A stretch of DNA of 64,000 bases from Reichenbachiella sp. 5M10 (GCF_002742335.1 NZ_MDGR01000007.1:3166501-3230500); one strand, 5' to 3'; shown: positions 1-9,324, counted from the first letter of the stretch. Translations and numbers: made by a program. The notes: generated by a model from the sequence alone, not told the origin.

Positions 1-1249
1 AGAGACCAACTGGGGCAGCATCAAACCTGTGCTTTGGCAAGGCATCTCCCTCTCCACAGTAGGTGTACTGCTGACGGCTACACTGATGGGTATTTTCATC
101 TGGCTCATCACCGATTTGAGTATCTACGAAGGCTTACTCATGGGAGCCATCGTTTCTTCCACGGATGCAGCAGCAGTATTCTCCATTCTCCGTTCCAAAA
201 ACCTCGCGCTCAAAAACAACCTCCGCCCTACCCTCGAGCTCGAAAGCGGAAGCAATGACCCCATGGCCTATGTCCTCACCATTGCCTTTTTGGGACTGGT
301 CATCAACGAAGACCTAGGACTCTGGTCCATTGTCCCTTTGTTTTTCAAACAAATGCTCATCGGTGGATGCAGTGGACTACTGTTTGGCAAGGTGAGCAAA
401 TACACCATCAACAAAATCGAACTTGGGTTTGAAGGACTCTACCCCGTACTAGTCATCGCCCTGATGTTCATTACTTTCTCTGCTACAGATTTCATCGGAG
501 GCAACGGCTTCTTGGCGGTGTATCTATGTGCAGTCTATCTCGGCAACCAAAACATCATCCACAAGAAAACCATCCTCAAGCTATTTGATGGATTGGCATG
601 GCTCATGCAAATCATCCTCTTTTTGACACTTGGATTGTTGGTGTACCCATCTCATGTGTTACCCTTTGTCGGTATTGGCATTTTGGTTTCCGTGTTCCTT
701 ATTTTTGTGGCCAGGCCACTCAGTGTATTCCTGAGTCTGAGCCCATTCAAGATGAAAATGAGACGCAGATTCTACGTCTCATGGGTGGGACTCAGAGGAG
801 CGGTCCCGATCGTCTTTGCGACCTATCCGATGCTCGCTGGCATTGACAAGGCAGATATGATTTTCAATATTGTATTTTTCATCTCCTTGACGTCTGTCAT
901 CATCCAAGGCACCTCTCTATCGTTGGTTGCCAAATGGCTCAAGGTAGCACTGCCAGAAGCTGTCAAACGAAAAACTCCCGTAGACCTACTCCTCTCCGAA
1001 GATGCTAAAACTGCCATGGCAGAAATTGAAATTCCAAGAAACAGTTTTCCCGTAGGGATGAAAATAGTAGATATCAAGTTTCCAAAATCAACCATCATCG
1101 CAATGATCAGCCGAGACAGTAAGTTCATCACACCAAGTGGAGCCACAGTCATAGAAGCCAAAGACATCCTCATGATCCTCTCCGACAGCCAAGAAGGCAT
1201 CGCAGCGGTATACGACCTACTACAGATCAAAAAACAACGCGCACGCTGA
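1..1249 (+). CDS. K+/H+ (CPA1-type) antiporter with C-terminal RCK_C domain, 5' end outside window
   Basis: Cation/proton antiporter of the CPA1 family, closest in style to the NhaP2/CvrA potassium/proton antiporters, acting in the inner membrane in K+ and pH homeostasis. The reading frame is open from base 2, so the gene starts upstream of the window; the GTG at 29 is internal. What remains has about eight to nine hydrophobic segments, the family-typical ESGSNDPMAY stretch (around residue 73 counted from base 29) and a soluble tail of about 90 residues that reads as a TrkA-C/RCK_C ligand-binding domain. It converges on the AsmA-like gene with only two bases between stops and no visible terminator. 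The substrate ion (K+ rather than Na+) is inferred from the RCK_C tail. Confidence 0.85.
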   Translation, partial: ETNWGSIKPVLWQGISLSTVGVLLTATLMGIFIWLITDLSIYEGLLMGAIVSSTDAAAVFSILRSKNLALKNNLRPTLELESGSNDPMAYVLTIAFLGLVINEDLGLWSIVPLFFKQMLIGGCSGLLFGKVSKYTINKIELGFEGLYPVLVIALMFITFSATDFIGGNGFLAVYLCAVYLGNQNIIHKKTILKLFDGLAWLMQIILFLTLGLLVYPSHVLPFVGIGILVSVFLIFVARPLSVFLSLSPFKMKMRRRFYVSWVGLRGAVPIVFATYPMLAGIDKADMIFNIVFFISLTSVIIQGTSLSLVAKWLKVALPEAVKRKTPVDLLLSEDAKTAMAEIEIPRNSFPVGMKIVDIKFPKSTIIAMISRDSKFITPSGATVIEAKDILMILSDSQEGIAAVYDLLQIKKQRAR

Positions 1250-1251
1250 CC

Positions 1252-2754
1252 TTAGCTACTGACCCGGTCGATTCCTACGGATGATTTGATGCCACTGAGT
1301 ACGGATTTCCACCAATAGGCAAACTCTGATTTCTTGGCTTCTCTCTCAAAGCTGATGTCCCCCTCCCGATAGTTGTTCTTGTTTGGATCGTTGCTCTTGC
1401 GTACAATGAAAACATTCGCCAAAAACGAACTCACCTCCTGCTGTCTACTCTGATCTCTGGTCTCAGGATCTATCAGTCGAAATGTCAAATCCTCATAATG
1501 CATATTCATACGACCTGATGACTCTTGAGCTTGGTATTGAAAGGCAAAATCCAAATGCTGGAGCCTTCCAGAGCGGATTTCTAATCCCACTCCAGGAATG
1601 GTCATGGAATTGGCCTGTGCAAAATCCATCGCTCCCAACTCCCCTGATACTCGACATGGAATCGGAGAGGAATTCAACTCAAAATGCGCCTTCAACTTAC
1701 CCTGTCCGAGCAAAACTGCCTGTGCATCCATGACGAGAGGTTTCTGATCCATAGATGAGATATGGTAAAGTGTCGCATAGAGATTTGTAAAAGACACCTT
1801 GCCTGGAGCACTCGCATCTGGAAACAATTCCTCATGAACGATCGTTGATTTGACAATACTCACCGTATCGATCTGAAACTTGACTGGGGCGGACTGGATC
1901 CAATCCGCAATCAGTTTCTGATCCGGCTTATCACCAAAAGGAAGCCGCTTATTTTTGTAAGACAGCAAGTGGCACGTATCGATATCTATACGCTGACACT
2001 GAATTCCCTTGTCTGCATGCATTTGACTCAAATCCAAGCCCTTGACGATGAGATCTGGAATACTCAAACTCAGGCGTCCCTTCTGATAGGGATACTTCCT
2101 CGCATATTCCTTTTTGGTCAACTGCGACTTCCAAGTGATATTCTGAGCAGAGAGATTGCCTGTATTGAGATCTATACGAATCGTATCAACTCGTGCCGTC
2201 GAGCTATTTTGATGGATATCATAGACCAGCTGGCTGACAGTGACTTCTCCCTTGTTGGCCCCTACTCCCGCTTCGTACTGCAGCGAGTTGGTCGCAAAAG
2301 CCAGTGTCAGGTGCGACGAGTCCTTCTGCATGAGATCGACCGAGCCATGTGCTACATCCCAGTCTCCCACGAATATATCTATCGCACCTTTATCCTTGTT
2401 GGCTGCCATCAAACTGTCTGGTAAGAAATTGAGCTCGATACTGAGGGTATCCAGCGATACCTCCTCTGCTGCGAACCCACGCGCAGCAAACAAACTCAGT
2501 AAACCGATTTTCTTGATTGCTAGATTGGTACAGGTCAATTCGCCAAGCTGAGGACTCACTACATGTAGACGCTCAAAAAACACCGTACGAGAAAACAGAC
2601 TGAACTCTGCCCCTGTAGACTCGACCTCTATATTGTTTTTTTTCATCCGCCGCTCTATGAAGTAGCCGATATTGCTTTGCGCCAAATAAAATAATCCTGG
2701 TATCACCACAAAAAAATAGATCAAAAAGACCCTCTTCGCTCGTTTTGTTTTCAT
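1252..2754 (-). CDS. AsmA/DUF748-like membrane-anchored protein
   Basis: Large protein of unknown function, about 500 residues, with one N-terminal membrane anchor (hydrophobic stretch right after MKTKRAKR) and a long periplasmic region rich in beta-strand-type sequence, as in AsmA/DUF748-type proteins. The late GRMNMHYEDL motif and the closing segment around KKSEFAYWWKSVLSGIKSSVG resemble Bacteroidota proteins of this kind. AsmA-like proteins are linked to lipid transport and outer-membrane homeostasis; whether this one does that is not shown here. I chose the ATG at 2754 because it puts the anchor at the N-terminus; the longer open frame to 2886 runs through a terminator hairpin and is unlikely to be translated. 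Monocistronic by its context. Confidence 0.6.
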   Translation of the reverse strand: MKTKRAKRVFLIYFFVVIPGLFYLAQSNIGYFIERRMKKNNIEVESTGAEFSLFSRTVFFERLHVVSPQLGELTCTNLAIKKIGLLSLFAARGFAAEEVSLDTLSIELNFLPDSLMAANKDKGAIDIFVGDWDVAHGSVDLMQKDSSHLTLAFATNSLQYEAGVGANKGEVTVSQLVYDIHQNSSTARVDTIRIDLNTGNLSAQNITWKSQLTKKEYARKYPYQKGRLSLSIPDLIVKGLDLSQMHADKGIQCQRIDIDTCHLLSYKNKRLPFGDKPDQKLIADWIQSAPVKFQIDTVSIVKSTIVHEELFPDASAPGKVSFTNLYATLYHISSMDQKPLVMDAQAVLLGQGKLKAHFELNSSPIPCRVSGELGAMDFAQANSMTIPGVGLEIRSGRLQHLDFAFQYQAQESSGRMNMHYEDLTFRLIDPETRDQSRQQEVSSFLANVFIVRKSNDPNKNNYREGDISFEREAKKSEFAYWWKSVLSGIKSSVGIDRVSS

Positions 2755-2830
2755 AGAATGTTCGTCAGTGCGTCCCAGTAAGATAAAACCTCGCTGCGGC
2801 AAATACGAAAGCGAGCGAAAAAACCTCACA

Positions 2831-2866
2831 AAAAAAGCACCCTTCCTTTGAAGGGTGCTTTTGGGT
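2831..2866 (-). terminator. Intrinsic terminator downstream of the DUF1328 gene
   Basis: Inverted repeat AAAGCACCCTT / AAGGGTGCTTT with a short loop. Read on the minus strand it follows the DUF1328 gene and ends in a T-run, as expected of a rho-independent terminator. It also insulates the AsmA-like gene from that transcript. Confidence 0.7.
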
Positions 2867-2933
2867 GTCCAACTACGAAGGAGCAAAATTCCCCCCTTCG
2901 TCAGGTGGGTGTATATAAAGAGAGATTATTTCA

Positions 2934-3098
2934 TCAACGGCCCCTGAGGATACCAGCAAGTACGGATATGGCCAGCAATACTAAGGCAATGAAAAACACG
3001 ATCTTCGCTGCGCCTGCTGCGGCTATCGCTATGCCGCCAAATCCGAAGACTGCGGCAATGATCGCTACGATAAAAAATGCTATGGCTAATCTAAACAT
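2934..3098 (-). CDS. DUF1328 (YtjA-type) small membrane protein
   Basis: 54-residue hydrophobic protein starting MFRLAIAFFIVAIIAAVFGF and ending in GILRGR, matching the UPF0391/DUF1328 family of two-helix inner-membrane peptides found across bacteria, often reported as stress- or envelope-associated; the molecular function is unknown. The gene is monocistronic, with a terminator hairpin about 70 bases after the stop. The start at 3098 is the ATG giving the family-standard length; a longer open frame upstream has no family resemblance and reads as non-coding. Confidence 0.8.
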   Translation of the reverse strand: MFRLAIAFFIVAIIAAVFGFGGIAIAAAGAAKIVFFIALVLLAISVLAGILRGR

Positions 3099-3252
3099 CG
3101 TTCTGTTGATTTGGTTCTGTTGGTCATATTGAAAAAGGCATGCCAAACCAGTGAAAACACCCCTCACAAGGTCAAAACAAACGTTTCTCTCCCTCAGCCC
3201 ATCACCTTCTCTCGAAGAAAACTCCGCACTATGGGGAAATCTCTCCCCACGA

Positions 3253-3292
3253 TACACACAAAAAAGCACCACTCGCAGGAGTGATGCTTTTA
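3253..3292 (-). terminator. Terminator downstream of the FISUMP gene (copy 1 of a duplicated hairpin)
   Basis: Minus-strand hairpin AGCATCACTC-CTGC-GAGTGGTGCT (10-bp stem with one G-U pair) followed by a T-run. The same sequence, with one extra A, recurs at 4700-4740, so the gene between is flanked by a roughly 40-bp direct repeat. Confidence 0.8.
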
Positions 3293-3312
3293 AAACTAAC
3301 TTCTATTCTAGA

Positions 3313-4593
3313 TTATTCATCTTGAATGCATCGTACACACAGCCCTGTATTCAAATGCATATGGTCAACATTCATTTCTAGATCGTCAAAATTCAATCTC
3401 ATCACATAATTATCTTCAGGATTAATTTCCCAATAATCTCCCGTCCACCACGCTCCATAATCACCGACATCACTTGGGTACTGATAGCCAAACCTCCCGC
3501 TAGGCTCTCCATTGAAGCACACGTCACTTGGAACAGTCACATTCAATGGGTTCCACAGACTGGAAACTGACTTTAATTTACCTCCAGCATCCGCGCCTAG
3601 ATAATCACGCAAAGTCTCAAACTCTGCTCTCGATGGCAAATGCCACCCCAAAGGACATATCTGATCCGCCGTATATCCATCATAGTATTTCCCAAAAGCA
3701 GGGTTGTCCGCACGAATAGAGAGCCCATATAGCAAAGGGGTTCCGTCATTTAACACTTCAGCATTCATGTTCTCTGCCATCCATGTTTGTGTGCCGATCG
3801 TCACATATCCATACTCTTGACCATCGCGGGGGTCGACAAATACTCCATCGAAACAGCTCCCCGTACTCAAATCAATATTCACTTCGCTGACCGCTTCAGA
3901 TATAATCAAGTTTATCCCAATTTCTCCATCGTTGAGTGTGGCATCCACATTGATATTGTACTGTGTCTTGGGTTGGGGGTTTTCAATAATCGTCGAGAGG
4001 GTCTTTTCTACTGTACTCCCACTTGTTCCAGAATAACTCAAATAAACAACAACTTCTAGGTCACTATTGACATTGAAATAACCAGGACGAATTTCTCCCA
4101 TAGCATATACCAAAGTAGCTTCCCTACTTGTCACTCGCCCTTGATACAAATCAAACGTACTCGAAACATTCTCGGAATACAGAATGGCAACCTTACAATT
4201 TGCCAACTCGGCAAAAACATAAACCTGCGTAAACTCCTCCTTGTCAATCTTAAAATTATCTGATCTCCCGTAATAATATGGGCTTTCAAATCCAGCATCC
4301 ACGAGGTTATTACTATGAACTACGACATAGTACTCTCCTGTTGCCAAAGGAATGCTCGTTGGCATAGATGAATAGGGGTCAAATTCTAATACCAAATTAT
4401 CATTGGCGTCATAAATCATCACAACAAAATCATCCGTATTCACAGCGTTTGTTCTAGTATTGGCTTCACTCTCCTCTACATCCAAAGACAGCCCTAGTTC
4501 CAAATAACCTATACTTTCAGGGTCTGGTGAAGAGGATTCTTGATCGCAAGCAAAAACAACAAAAATTAGTAAGAAAAGAAATAACTTTTTCAT
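3313..4593 (-). CDS. DUF4493 + FISUMP-domain lipoprotein
   Basis: Predicted surface or periplasmic lipoprotein of 426 residues. The start at 4593 gives a lipoprotein signal (MKKLFLFLLIFVVFAC, Cys16 lipidated). Residues about 25-180 look like the Bacteroidota DUF4493 domain. The C-terminal 170 residues are a FISUMP (Fibrobacter succinogenes major paralogous) domain, recognised by DGQEYGYVTIGTQTWMAENM, the QICPLGWHLPSRAEFETL segment and the terminal CVRC. FISUMP proteins are abundant cell-surface proteins in Fibrobacteres and Bacteroidota, with unknown biochemical role. Monocistronic, with its own terminator. The 40-bp terminator repeat on each side hints at insertion or duplication next to pntB. 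Function not assigned. Confidence 0.75.
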   Translation of the reverse strand: MKKLFLFLLIFVVFACDQESSSPDPESIGYLELGLSLDVEESEANTRTNAVNTDDFVVMIYDANDNLVLEFDPYSSMPTSIPLATGEYYVVVHSNNLVDAGFESPYYYGRSDNFKIDKEEFTQVYVFAELANCKVAILYSENVSSTFDLYQGRVTSREATLVYAMGEIRPGYFNVNSDLEVVVYLSYSGTSGSTVEKTLSTIIENPQPKTQYNINVDATLNDGEIGINLIISEAVSEVNIDLSTGSCFDGVFVDPRDGQEYGYVTIGTQTWMAENMNAEVLNDGTPLLYGLSIRADNPAFGKYYDGYTADQICPLGWHLPSRAEFETLRDYLGADAGGKLKSVSSLWNPLNVTVPSDVCFNGEPSGRFGYQYPSDVGDYGAWWTGDYWEINPEDNYVMRLNFDDLEMNVDHMHLNTGLCVRCIQDE

Positions 4594-4699
4594 AGTTAAG
4601 GTGGGTTTGGTTAAATATGTATAAAATGACCTCTTCTTGTCTACAATATCAATCCCCATATCTTGGTATTCGCACATAACCCACTACAAAACAAGTAGA

Positions 4700-4740
4700 T
4701 ACACACAAAAAAAGCACCACTCGCAGGAGTGATGCTTTTA
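4700..4740 (-). terminator. Terminator of the pnt operon (copy 2 of the duplicated hairpin)
   Basis: Same hairpin as at 3253-3292, placed 22 bases after the pntB stop; stem AGCATCACTC / GAGTGGTGCT, loop CTGC, then seven T on the minus strand. Confidence 0.8.
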
Positions 4741-4762
4741 AGCTTTTTTCTATCAAAGGAGG

Positions 4763-6139
4763 TCAATCCATAGACTTCACTTCGCTGTTGAGAGTTTCGA
4801 TGGTAGCTTTTGCGTCACCGAAGAGCATCTTCGTTTTGTCATGAAAGAAAAGTGGGTTTTCTATCCCCGAATACCCTTTATTCATGCTTCGTTTGAGGAC
4901 TATTACATTCTTGCTCTTGAGAATCTCCAACACAGGCATTCCATATATCGGACTACTCGGATCGTCTAATGCCGATGGGTTAACCACATCATTGGCTCCC
5001 ACGACGAGACAAACATCCGTATCTGCGAATAAATTATTTGCCTCATCCATATCGATGAGTTTGTTGTACGGCACATCTGCTTCGGCTAGTAGTACATTCA
5101 TATGACCTGGCATACGGCCTGCCACCGGATGGATAGCGTAGCTGACATTCACCCCGCGCTCGGTGAGACTCTTGTCCAGTTCCTTACAGGCTTTTTGTGC
5201 TTGTGCTACAGCCATACCATATCCAGGAATAATCATGACGTTGCTCGCGTAGCGCATCAGGATAGCTGTATCGTTGGCAGAGGTTTCCTTTACATCCCCT
5301 TCAGGGCCAGAACCAGCTGCAGCTGACGATCCGCCAAATCCACCTATGATCACATTGATCAACGAGCGATTCATGGCCTGACACATCAGTACGGTCAAGA
5401 TCGTACCAGACGAGCCCACAAGGATTCCTCCAAGTAGCATGACCATGTTGCCATATACCACGCCAGCGAGTGCTGCAGCAATTCCTGTAAAGGCATTGAG
5501 CAAAGAAATCACCACTGGCATATCCGCACCACCGATCGGCAGCACAAAGGTAAACCCATAAATCAGTGACACGACAAGGATGACTATCGGCAAGTACTCT
5601 ATCTGCCCCATCGCAATCACTTCATACATGATCAGTCCCAAACACAGTGCTAGCCAAATCAGGTTGAAATAGGAAGAGACGCCACTTTTCCAATCTTTGA
5701 CTTTGCCACTGAGCTTGCCATAAGCTATCAATGAGCCTGTGAAGGCCACTCCACCTATAAATAACGCCATATAAGTCGTAGCTCTTGCGCCAAGACTACT
5801 GGTCTCTCCAAATTTGTACACCTCGATGATGGATATAGCCACTGCGCATGCTCCTCCAAATCCGTTGAACAACGAAACAAGTTCTGGTATAGCTGTCATA
5901 GCAACTTTCTTAGAGAACACCAACCCTACAACTGTACCAATCGCTAACGCAACGATGATCCATGCATAGTTGCCTTGATCTCCAGCTATCGGATCAAACA
6001 TCGCCACCACAATCGCCAGCCCCATTCCAGCTGCCGCGATCAAATTCCCTTTGGCTGCCGACGCTGGGCTACTCATTCTCCTCAATCCGATGATCAATAG
6101 CACCGTCGAGAGGATGTATAATAAATTGATATACTGCAT
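4763..6139 (-). CDS. pntB: NAD(P) transhydrogenase subunit beta
   Basis: Beta subunit of the proton-translocating transhydrogenase, which uses the proton gradient to make NADPH from NADH in the inner membrane. The 458-residue protein has nine or so membrane helices (residues 1-265, domain II), a Gly/Ala-rich hinge, and a C-terminal NADP(H)-binding domain III with PGYGMAVAQAQ and AGRMPGHMNVLLAEA, both diagnostic. The start codon overlaps the stop of the 102-residue alpha-2 gene (TAATG), so translation is probably coupled. Last gene of the pntAA-pntAB-pntB operon, with a hairpin terminator right behind it. Confidence 0.97.
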   Translation of the reverse strand: MQYINLLYILSTVLLIIGLRRMSSPASAAKGNLIAAAGMGLAIVVAMFDPIAGDQGNYAWIIVALAIGTVVGLVFSKKVAMTAIPELVSLFNGFGGACAVAISIIEVYKFGETSSLGARATTYMALFIGGVAFTGSLIAYGKLSGKVKDWKSGVSSYFNLIWLALCLGLIMYEVIAMGQIEYLPIVILVVSLIYGFTFVLPIGGADMPVVISLLNAFTGIAAALAGVVYGNMVMLLGGILVGSSGTILTVLMCQAMNRSLINVIIGGFGGSSAAAGSGPEGDVKETSANDTAILMRYASNVMIIPGYGMAVAQAQKACKELDKSLTERGVNVSYAIHPVAGRMPGHMNVLLAEADVPYNKLIDMDEANNLFADTDVCLVVGANDVVNPSALDDPSSPIYGMPVLEILKSKNVIVLKRSMNKGYSGIENPLFFHDKTKMLFGDAKATIETLNSEVKSMD

Positions 6140-6447
6140 TATGATTTTTTCTTAAACATTTCCAACATACGGTTGGTCACTGCGTGCCCCCCTACTACAT
6201 TAATGGTTGCCAGCACGATCCCAATCCCACCGATTGTCAATGACAAATAATCGTCACTTGCAGACTGCCGCACTAGAATGATCGCTCCGATGATCACGAT
6301 ACCTGAGATCGCATTGGAGCCAGACATGAGTGGTGTATGCAACACTGTTGGAACTTTTGAGATGACCTCAAAACCCAAGTATATTGTAATGATCCATAGA
6401 TTAATGGTCAATACATTATCATTTAGATAATCTAAAATTTCTAACAT
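6139..6447 (-). CDS. pntAB: NAD(P) transhydrogenase subunit alpha 2 (membrane part)
   Basis: Small membrane subunit (102 residues) corresponding to the C-terminal, domain-II portion of E. coli PntA. Contains the conserved HTPLMSGSNAISGI segment (around residue 50) and about three to four helices. Presence as a separate gene marks the three-polypeptide (Rhodospirillum-like) organisation of the enzyme. Sits between pntAA (25 bases upstream) and pntB (TAATG overlap). Confidence 0.95.
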   Translation of the reverse strand: MLEILDYLNDNVLTINLWIITIYLGFEVISKVPTVLHTPLMSGSNAISGIVIIGAIILVRQSASDDYLSLTIGGIGIVLATINVVGGHAVTNRMLEMFKKKS

Positions 6448-6472
6448 TTCTATAAGGTATTAAGTAATTGGA

Positions 6473-7573
6473 TTAGGCCGAAACCGCTTCTTTTTGACCT
6501 ACTTTTAGTAGGGTCTTTGCTACGATTTCGTTTTCATACGGGATGTTTTCTTCCCCATCCTTGAGTATGAAACTCAAAAAATTGAAGACGTTATTGCTAT
6601 AAACAAAACTCGACTGTGGCCCCATATGGTTGTACAACTTGGTATCCCCTATGACCTGTACACCATCAACCTCTACGGTCTCATTGTCTCTGGACAACTC
6701 CACATTGCCCCCACTCGCAGTTGCCATGTCGACGATCACACTCCCAGCTTTCATTCCTCTCACAGTCTTTTCCTCTATGAGGATCGGCGCCTTTCTTCCA
6801 GGTATATTCGCCGTGGTAATCACAATGTCCGCCTTCGTGGCTGTCTGGTGGATCAGTTCTTTTTGCTTGGTGATGTATTCTTCGGATTGTTCAATGGCAT
6901 ATCCTCCGGCAGAAGCATTCTCAGCAGCTCCTTCTACTTCGATAAACTTCGCTCCCAGGCTCTCGACCTCTTCCTTGACAGCAGAGCGCACATCAAATGC
7001 TTCTACCATAGCCCCCAACCTTTTTGCTGTAGCGATAGCCTGTAGTCCAGCTACTCCCGCACCAAGTACCATCACCTTGGCCGGCGGGATCGTACCCGCC
7101 GAAGTAGTCATCATAGGTAGGTACCCTCCAAAATGGTCTGCAGCCATCACAACTGCCTTGTACCCAGACAAGGAAGCCAACGAAGACAACACATCCATTG
7201 ACTGTGCGATCGACGAGCGTGGCAACAAATCCAAGCTGTAAGCCTTAGCCTCCATCTCTTGAAGTGCCGTCAACAACGGTGACTCAACTCTACCACCAAA
7301 TTTGCCGACAATCATTGCAGACTTTTTAACCTTGGCGAGTTCTTCAATATGAATACCCACCGCTGTGACCAGTACATCGGCTTGCTCCAAAATTTCACTT
7401 CTAGATGTGACCTTCACACCCTCTCCCTCGTACGCTGCATCCGAATAGTTGGATGCTGTACCGGCCCCCGATTCGATCCATACCTCAAAGCCACTCTTGG
7501 TGTACTTTGGCACGACCTTCGGAACTACCGCTACCAAATTCTCTTCAGTACATTTTAATACCCCTATTAGCAT
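6473..7573 (-). CDS. pntAA: NAD(P) transhydrogenase subunit alpha 1 (NAD-binding)
   Basis: Soluble NAD(H)-binding domain I of the transhydrogenase, 366 residues. The Rossmann motif VLGAGVAGLQAIATAKRLGA lies near residue 170, followed by EAFDVR, and the family stretch KAPILIEEKTVRGMKAGSVIVDMA is present. First gene of the operon; the promoter must lie in the 333-base divergent region shared with the two-component genes. The enzyme supplies NADPH for biosynthesis; no adjacent gene points to a more specific role. Confidence 0.96.
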   Translation of the reverse strand: MLIGVLKCTEENLVAVVPKVVPKYTKSGFEVWIESGAGTASNYSDAAYEGEGVKVTSRSEILEQADVLVTAVGIHIEELAKVKKSAMIVGKFGGRVESPLLTALQEMEAKAYSLDLLPRSSIAQSMDVLSSLASLSGYKAVVMAADHFGGYLPMMTTSAGTIPPAKVMVLGAGVAGLQAIATAKRLGAMVEAFDVRSAVKEEVESLGAKFIEVEGAAENASAGGYAIEQSEEYITKQKELIHQTATKADIVITTANIPGRKAPILIEEKTVRGMKAGSVIVDMATASGGNVELSRDNETVEVDGVQVIGDTKLYNHMGPQSSFVYSNNVFNFLSFILKDGEENIPYENEIVAKTLLKVGQKEAVSA

Positions 7574-7906
7574 TACTGATTTTTTATGTTTTACAAAAGT
7601 TTAGCAACCTGATAAAAATCACTTTGGGAGTGTGTTGTTTCTGTCTTTTGGATTGCGAAGATATGCCTTTGATAAAAAAACTACGTAGTTATTATGTTAA
7701 TAAATTAACAGTTTGTTTTAAACACTCAACAACAAAACTACTGACAAACAAATAGTTGCGAAAAAAGAAGAAACCACCTCCCATCGTACGAGAAGCATAG
7801 GTCATAAAATAGCGCAATAACCCACTCACGCCAATATACCCGATTCGGGGGATTACAATCCTACTCGAATACCCCTAATTTTCCGCTACATTTAACGCAT
7901 ACCTAT
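7574..7906. promoter_or_regulatory. Divergent intergenic region between pntAA and the histidine kinase
   Basis: 333 AT-rich bases with no convincing gene. It must carry both outward promoters. The kinase side has TACATTTA at 7887-7894, close to the Bacteroidota -7 consensus TAnnTTTG. Just upstream is a small dyad CCCGATTCGGG (about 7839-7849), a possible operator. No firm box was found for pntAA. Confidence 0.4.
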
Positions 7907-8689
7907 ATGATTACCATCGTTATTCTATCTTTAGGAGTTCTTGCTTTGCTCATCACACACTTCGTCCAAACCCATCAAAACAACGACAAAATCACTCACC
8001 TCAAAGCAGACATCTACAAGTACTACATTCGTAGTAGGTTTCAAGCCGTAGAAGTCGACACTATGCAAGGGATCATCAAAGAAAACGACTCCAAACGCAA
8101 AAAGGTCATCGATGAATTGCACGAGAATATTGGCAACAAAATCGTAGCGGCAAAAATGCACTTTGGAGCCATCCATCACGAAGCACTCATCAACTCCACT
8201 TATTTTCAAAAAGGGCACACGCTCCTCGACGAAGCGGTCAGCGACACACGTCAGCTTGCCTACAACATGTCGGACCAGGAGCTTTCCGAATTTAGTATCA
8301 TCACCGCACTCAAGGACATCAAAAAATCTCTTGAACGTGACAATCAGATCAAGCTAGGTATCTTCTTTCACGGTTTGGACAAAAACCTCAGCAACGAACT
8401 CAATCTTCAGCTCTACCGCATGGTCCAAGAGCTCATCACCAATATCCTCACACACGCCTATGCAAGTCAAGTCACCGTACAACTCAACCGAAGAAATAAT
8501 GAATTAATATTGACAGTAGAAGACGATGGTATTGGATTTGACCCACAACAGATTAACTTTATCAAAGGAAATGGTTTCGGACTGAAAGGAATCGAGCAGA
8601 ACCTCAGCCAAATTGACGGCAAGGTATACATCGATTCTCACCCCGGTCACGGCACCACTGTTACTATCGAAATACCAGACGCCGCATGA
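7907..8689 (+). CDS. NarL/DegS-type sensor histidine kinase, single membrane anchor
   Basis: Histidine kinase of the HisKA_3/HATPase_c class, 260 residues. One N-terminal membrane helix (residues 2-21) is followed by a short coiled stretch and the phospho-acceptor region RKKVIDELHENIGNK with His72. The ATPase domain has an N-box (ELITNILTHAYA), G1 (DDGIGFD) and G2 (GNGFGLKGIEQ). The usual LHD of the H-box is LHE here. No extracellular sensor domain is present, so the signal is intracellular, membrane-borne or supplied by a partner. The stop overlaps the ATG of the response regulator by four bases, so the two are a co-translated pair. Confidence 0.9.
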   Translation: MITIVILSLGVLALLITHFVQTHQNNDKITHLKADIYKYYIRSRFQAVEVDTMQGIIKENDSKRKKVIDELHENIGNKIVAAKMHFGAIHHEALINSTYFQKGHTLLDEAVSDTRQLAYNMSDQELSEFSIITALKDIKKSLERDNQIKLGIFFHGLDKNLSNELNLQLYRMVQELITNILTHAYASQVTVQLNRRNNELILTVEDDGIGFDPQQINFIKGNGFGLKGIEQNLSQIDGKVYIDSHPGHGTTVTIEIPDAA

Positions 8690-9324
8690 TAAAAGTACTG
8701 ATCGCAGATGATCATGAAGTAATTGTAGAAGGGCTGAAAGCCCTGCTCTCTGGAGAGCCTGAATTAGAAATCGTCTCTCATGCCCACAATGGCCATCAAG
8801 TATTGGCTCAACTCGAGATGAATGCAATCGACGTAGTACTACTGGACATCAACATGCCCGAACTAGACGGCCTAGAAACTACCAAGTTGATTCGTCAGGA
8901 TCACCCCAAAGTAAAAGTTCTCATCCTCTCGATGTACAACAAGCCAGAGTTCATCCGTCACCTCATCGAAATCGGAGCGCATGGCTATGTACTCAAAAAT
9001 ACGCCAAAAAAAGAATTGATTGAAGCCATCCAAAATGTACACCATGGCATTGAGCATTTTAGCGAGGAAATCAAGGACACGATCATGAAGAACCTCAAAA
9101 CCAAGGGACACGTGGGAGAGGCCTACTTGACCGATCGCGAACGTGACATCATCCGTCTACTTGCAGACGGCTTCACCACCAACGAAATCGCAGAAAAGCT
9201 ATTCATCAGTGTACACACCGTAGACACGCACCGCAAAAACCTACTCACTAAGCTCAACCAAAAAAACATTGCCTCTCTGATCCGCTATGCGGTCGAAAAA
9301 GGCTATGCTGGCAAACAATTCTAG
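8686..9324 (+). CDS. NarL/FixJ-family response regulator
   Basis: Response regulator of 212 residues: receiver domain (1-120) with acidic pocket ADDH and phospho-acceptor Asp54 in VVLLDINMPELDG, and a C-terminal LuxR-type helix-turn-helix (about 145-205; LTDRERDIIRLLADGFTTNE and KLFISVHTVDTHRKN). Partner of the upstream kinase (ATGA overlap). The target genes cannot be read from the sequence. Its stop codon overlaps that of the convergent radical SAM gene (9321-9324), leaving no room for a terminator. Confidence 0.93.
   Translation: MIKVLIADDHEVIVEGLKALLSGEPELEIVSHAHNGHQVLAQLEMNAIDVVLLDINMPELDGLETTKLIRQDHPKVKVLILSMYNKPEFIRHLIEIGAHGYVLKNTPKKELIEAIQNVHHGIEHFSEEIKDTIMKNLKTKGHVGEAYLTDRERDIIRLLADGFTTNEIAEKLFISVHTVDTHRKNLLTKLNQKNIASLIRYAVEKGYAGKQF

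Noticed and set aside
2755-2886. N-terminal extension of the AsmA-like protein
   Set aside because: Would run through a strong terminator hairpin and bury the membrane anchor; the ATG at 2754 is far more likely.
6630-7241. 203-codon plus-strand open frame
   Set aside because: Antisense to pntAA, Ser/Ala/Pro-rich translation typical of a shadow frame.
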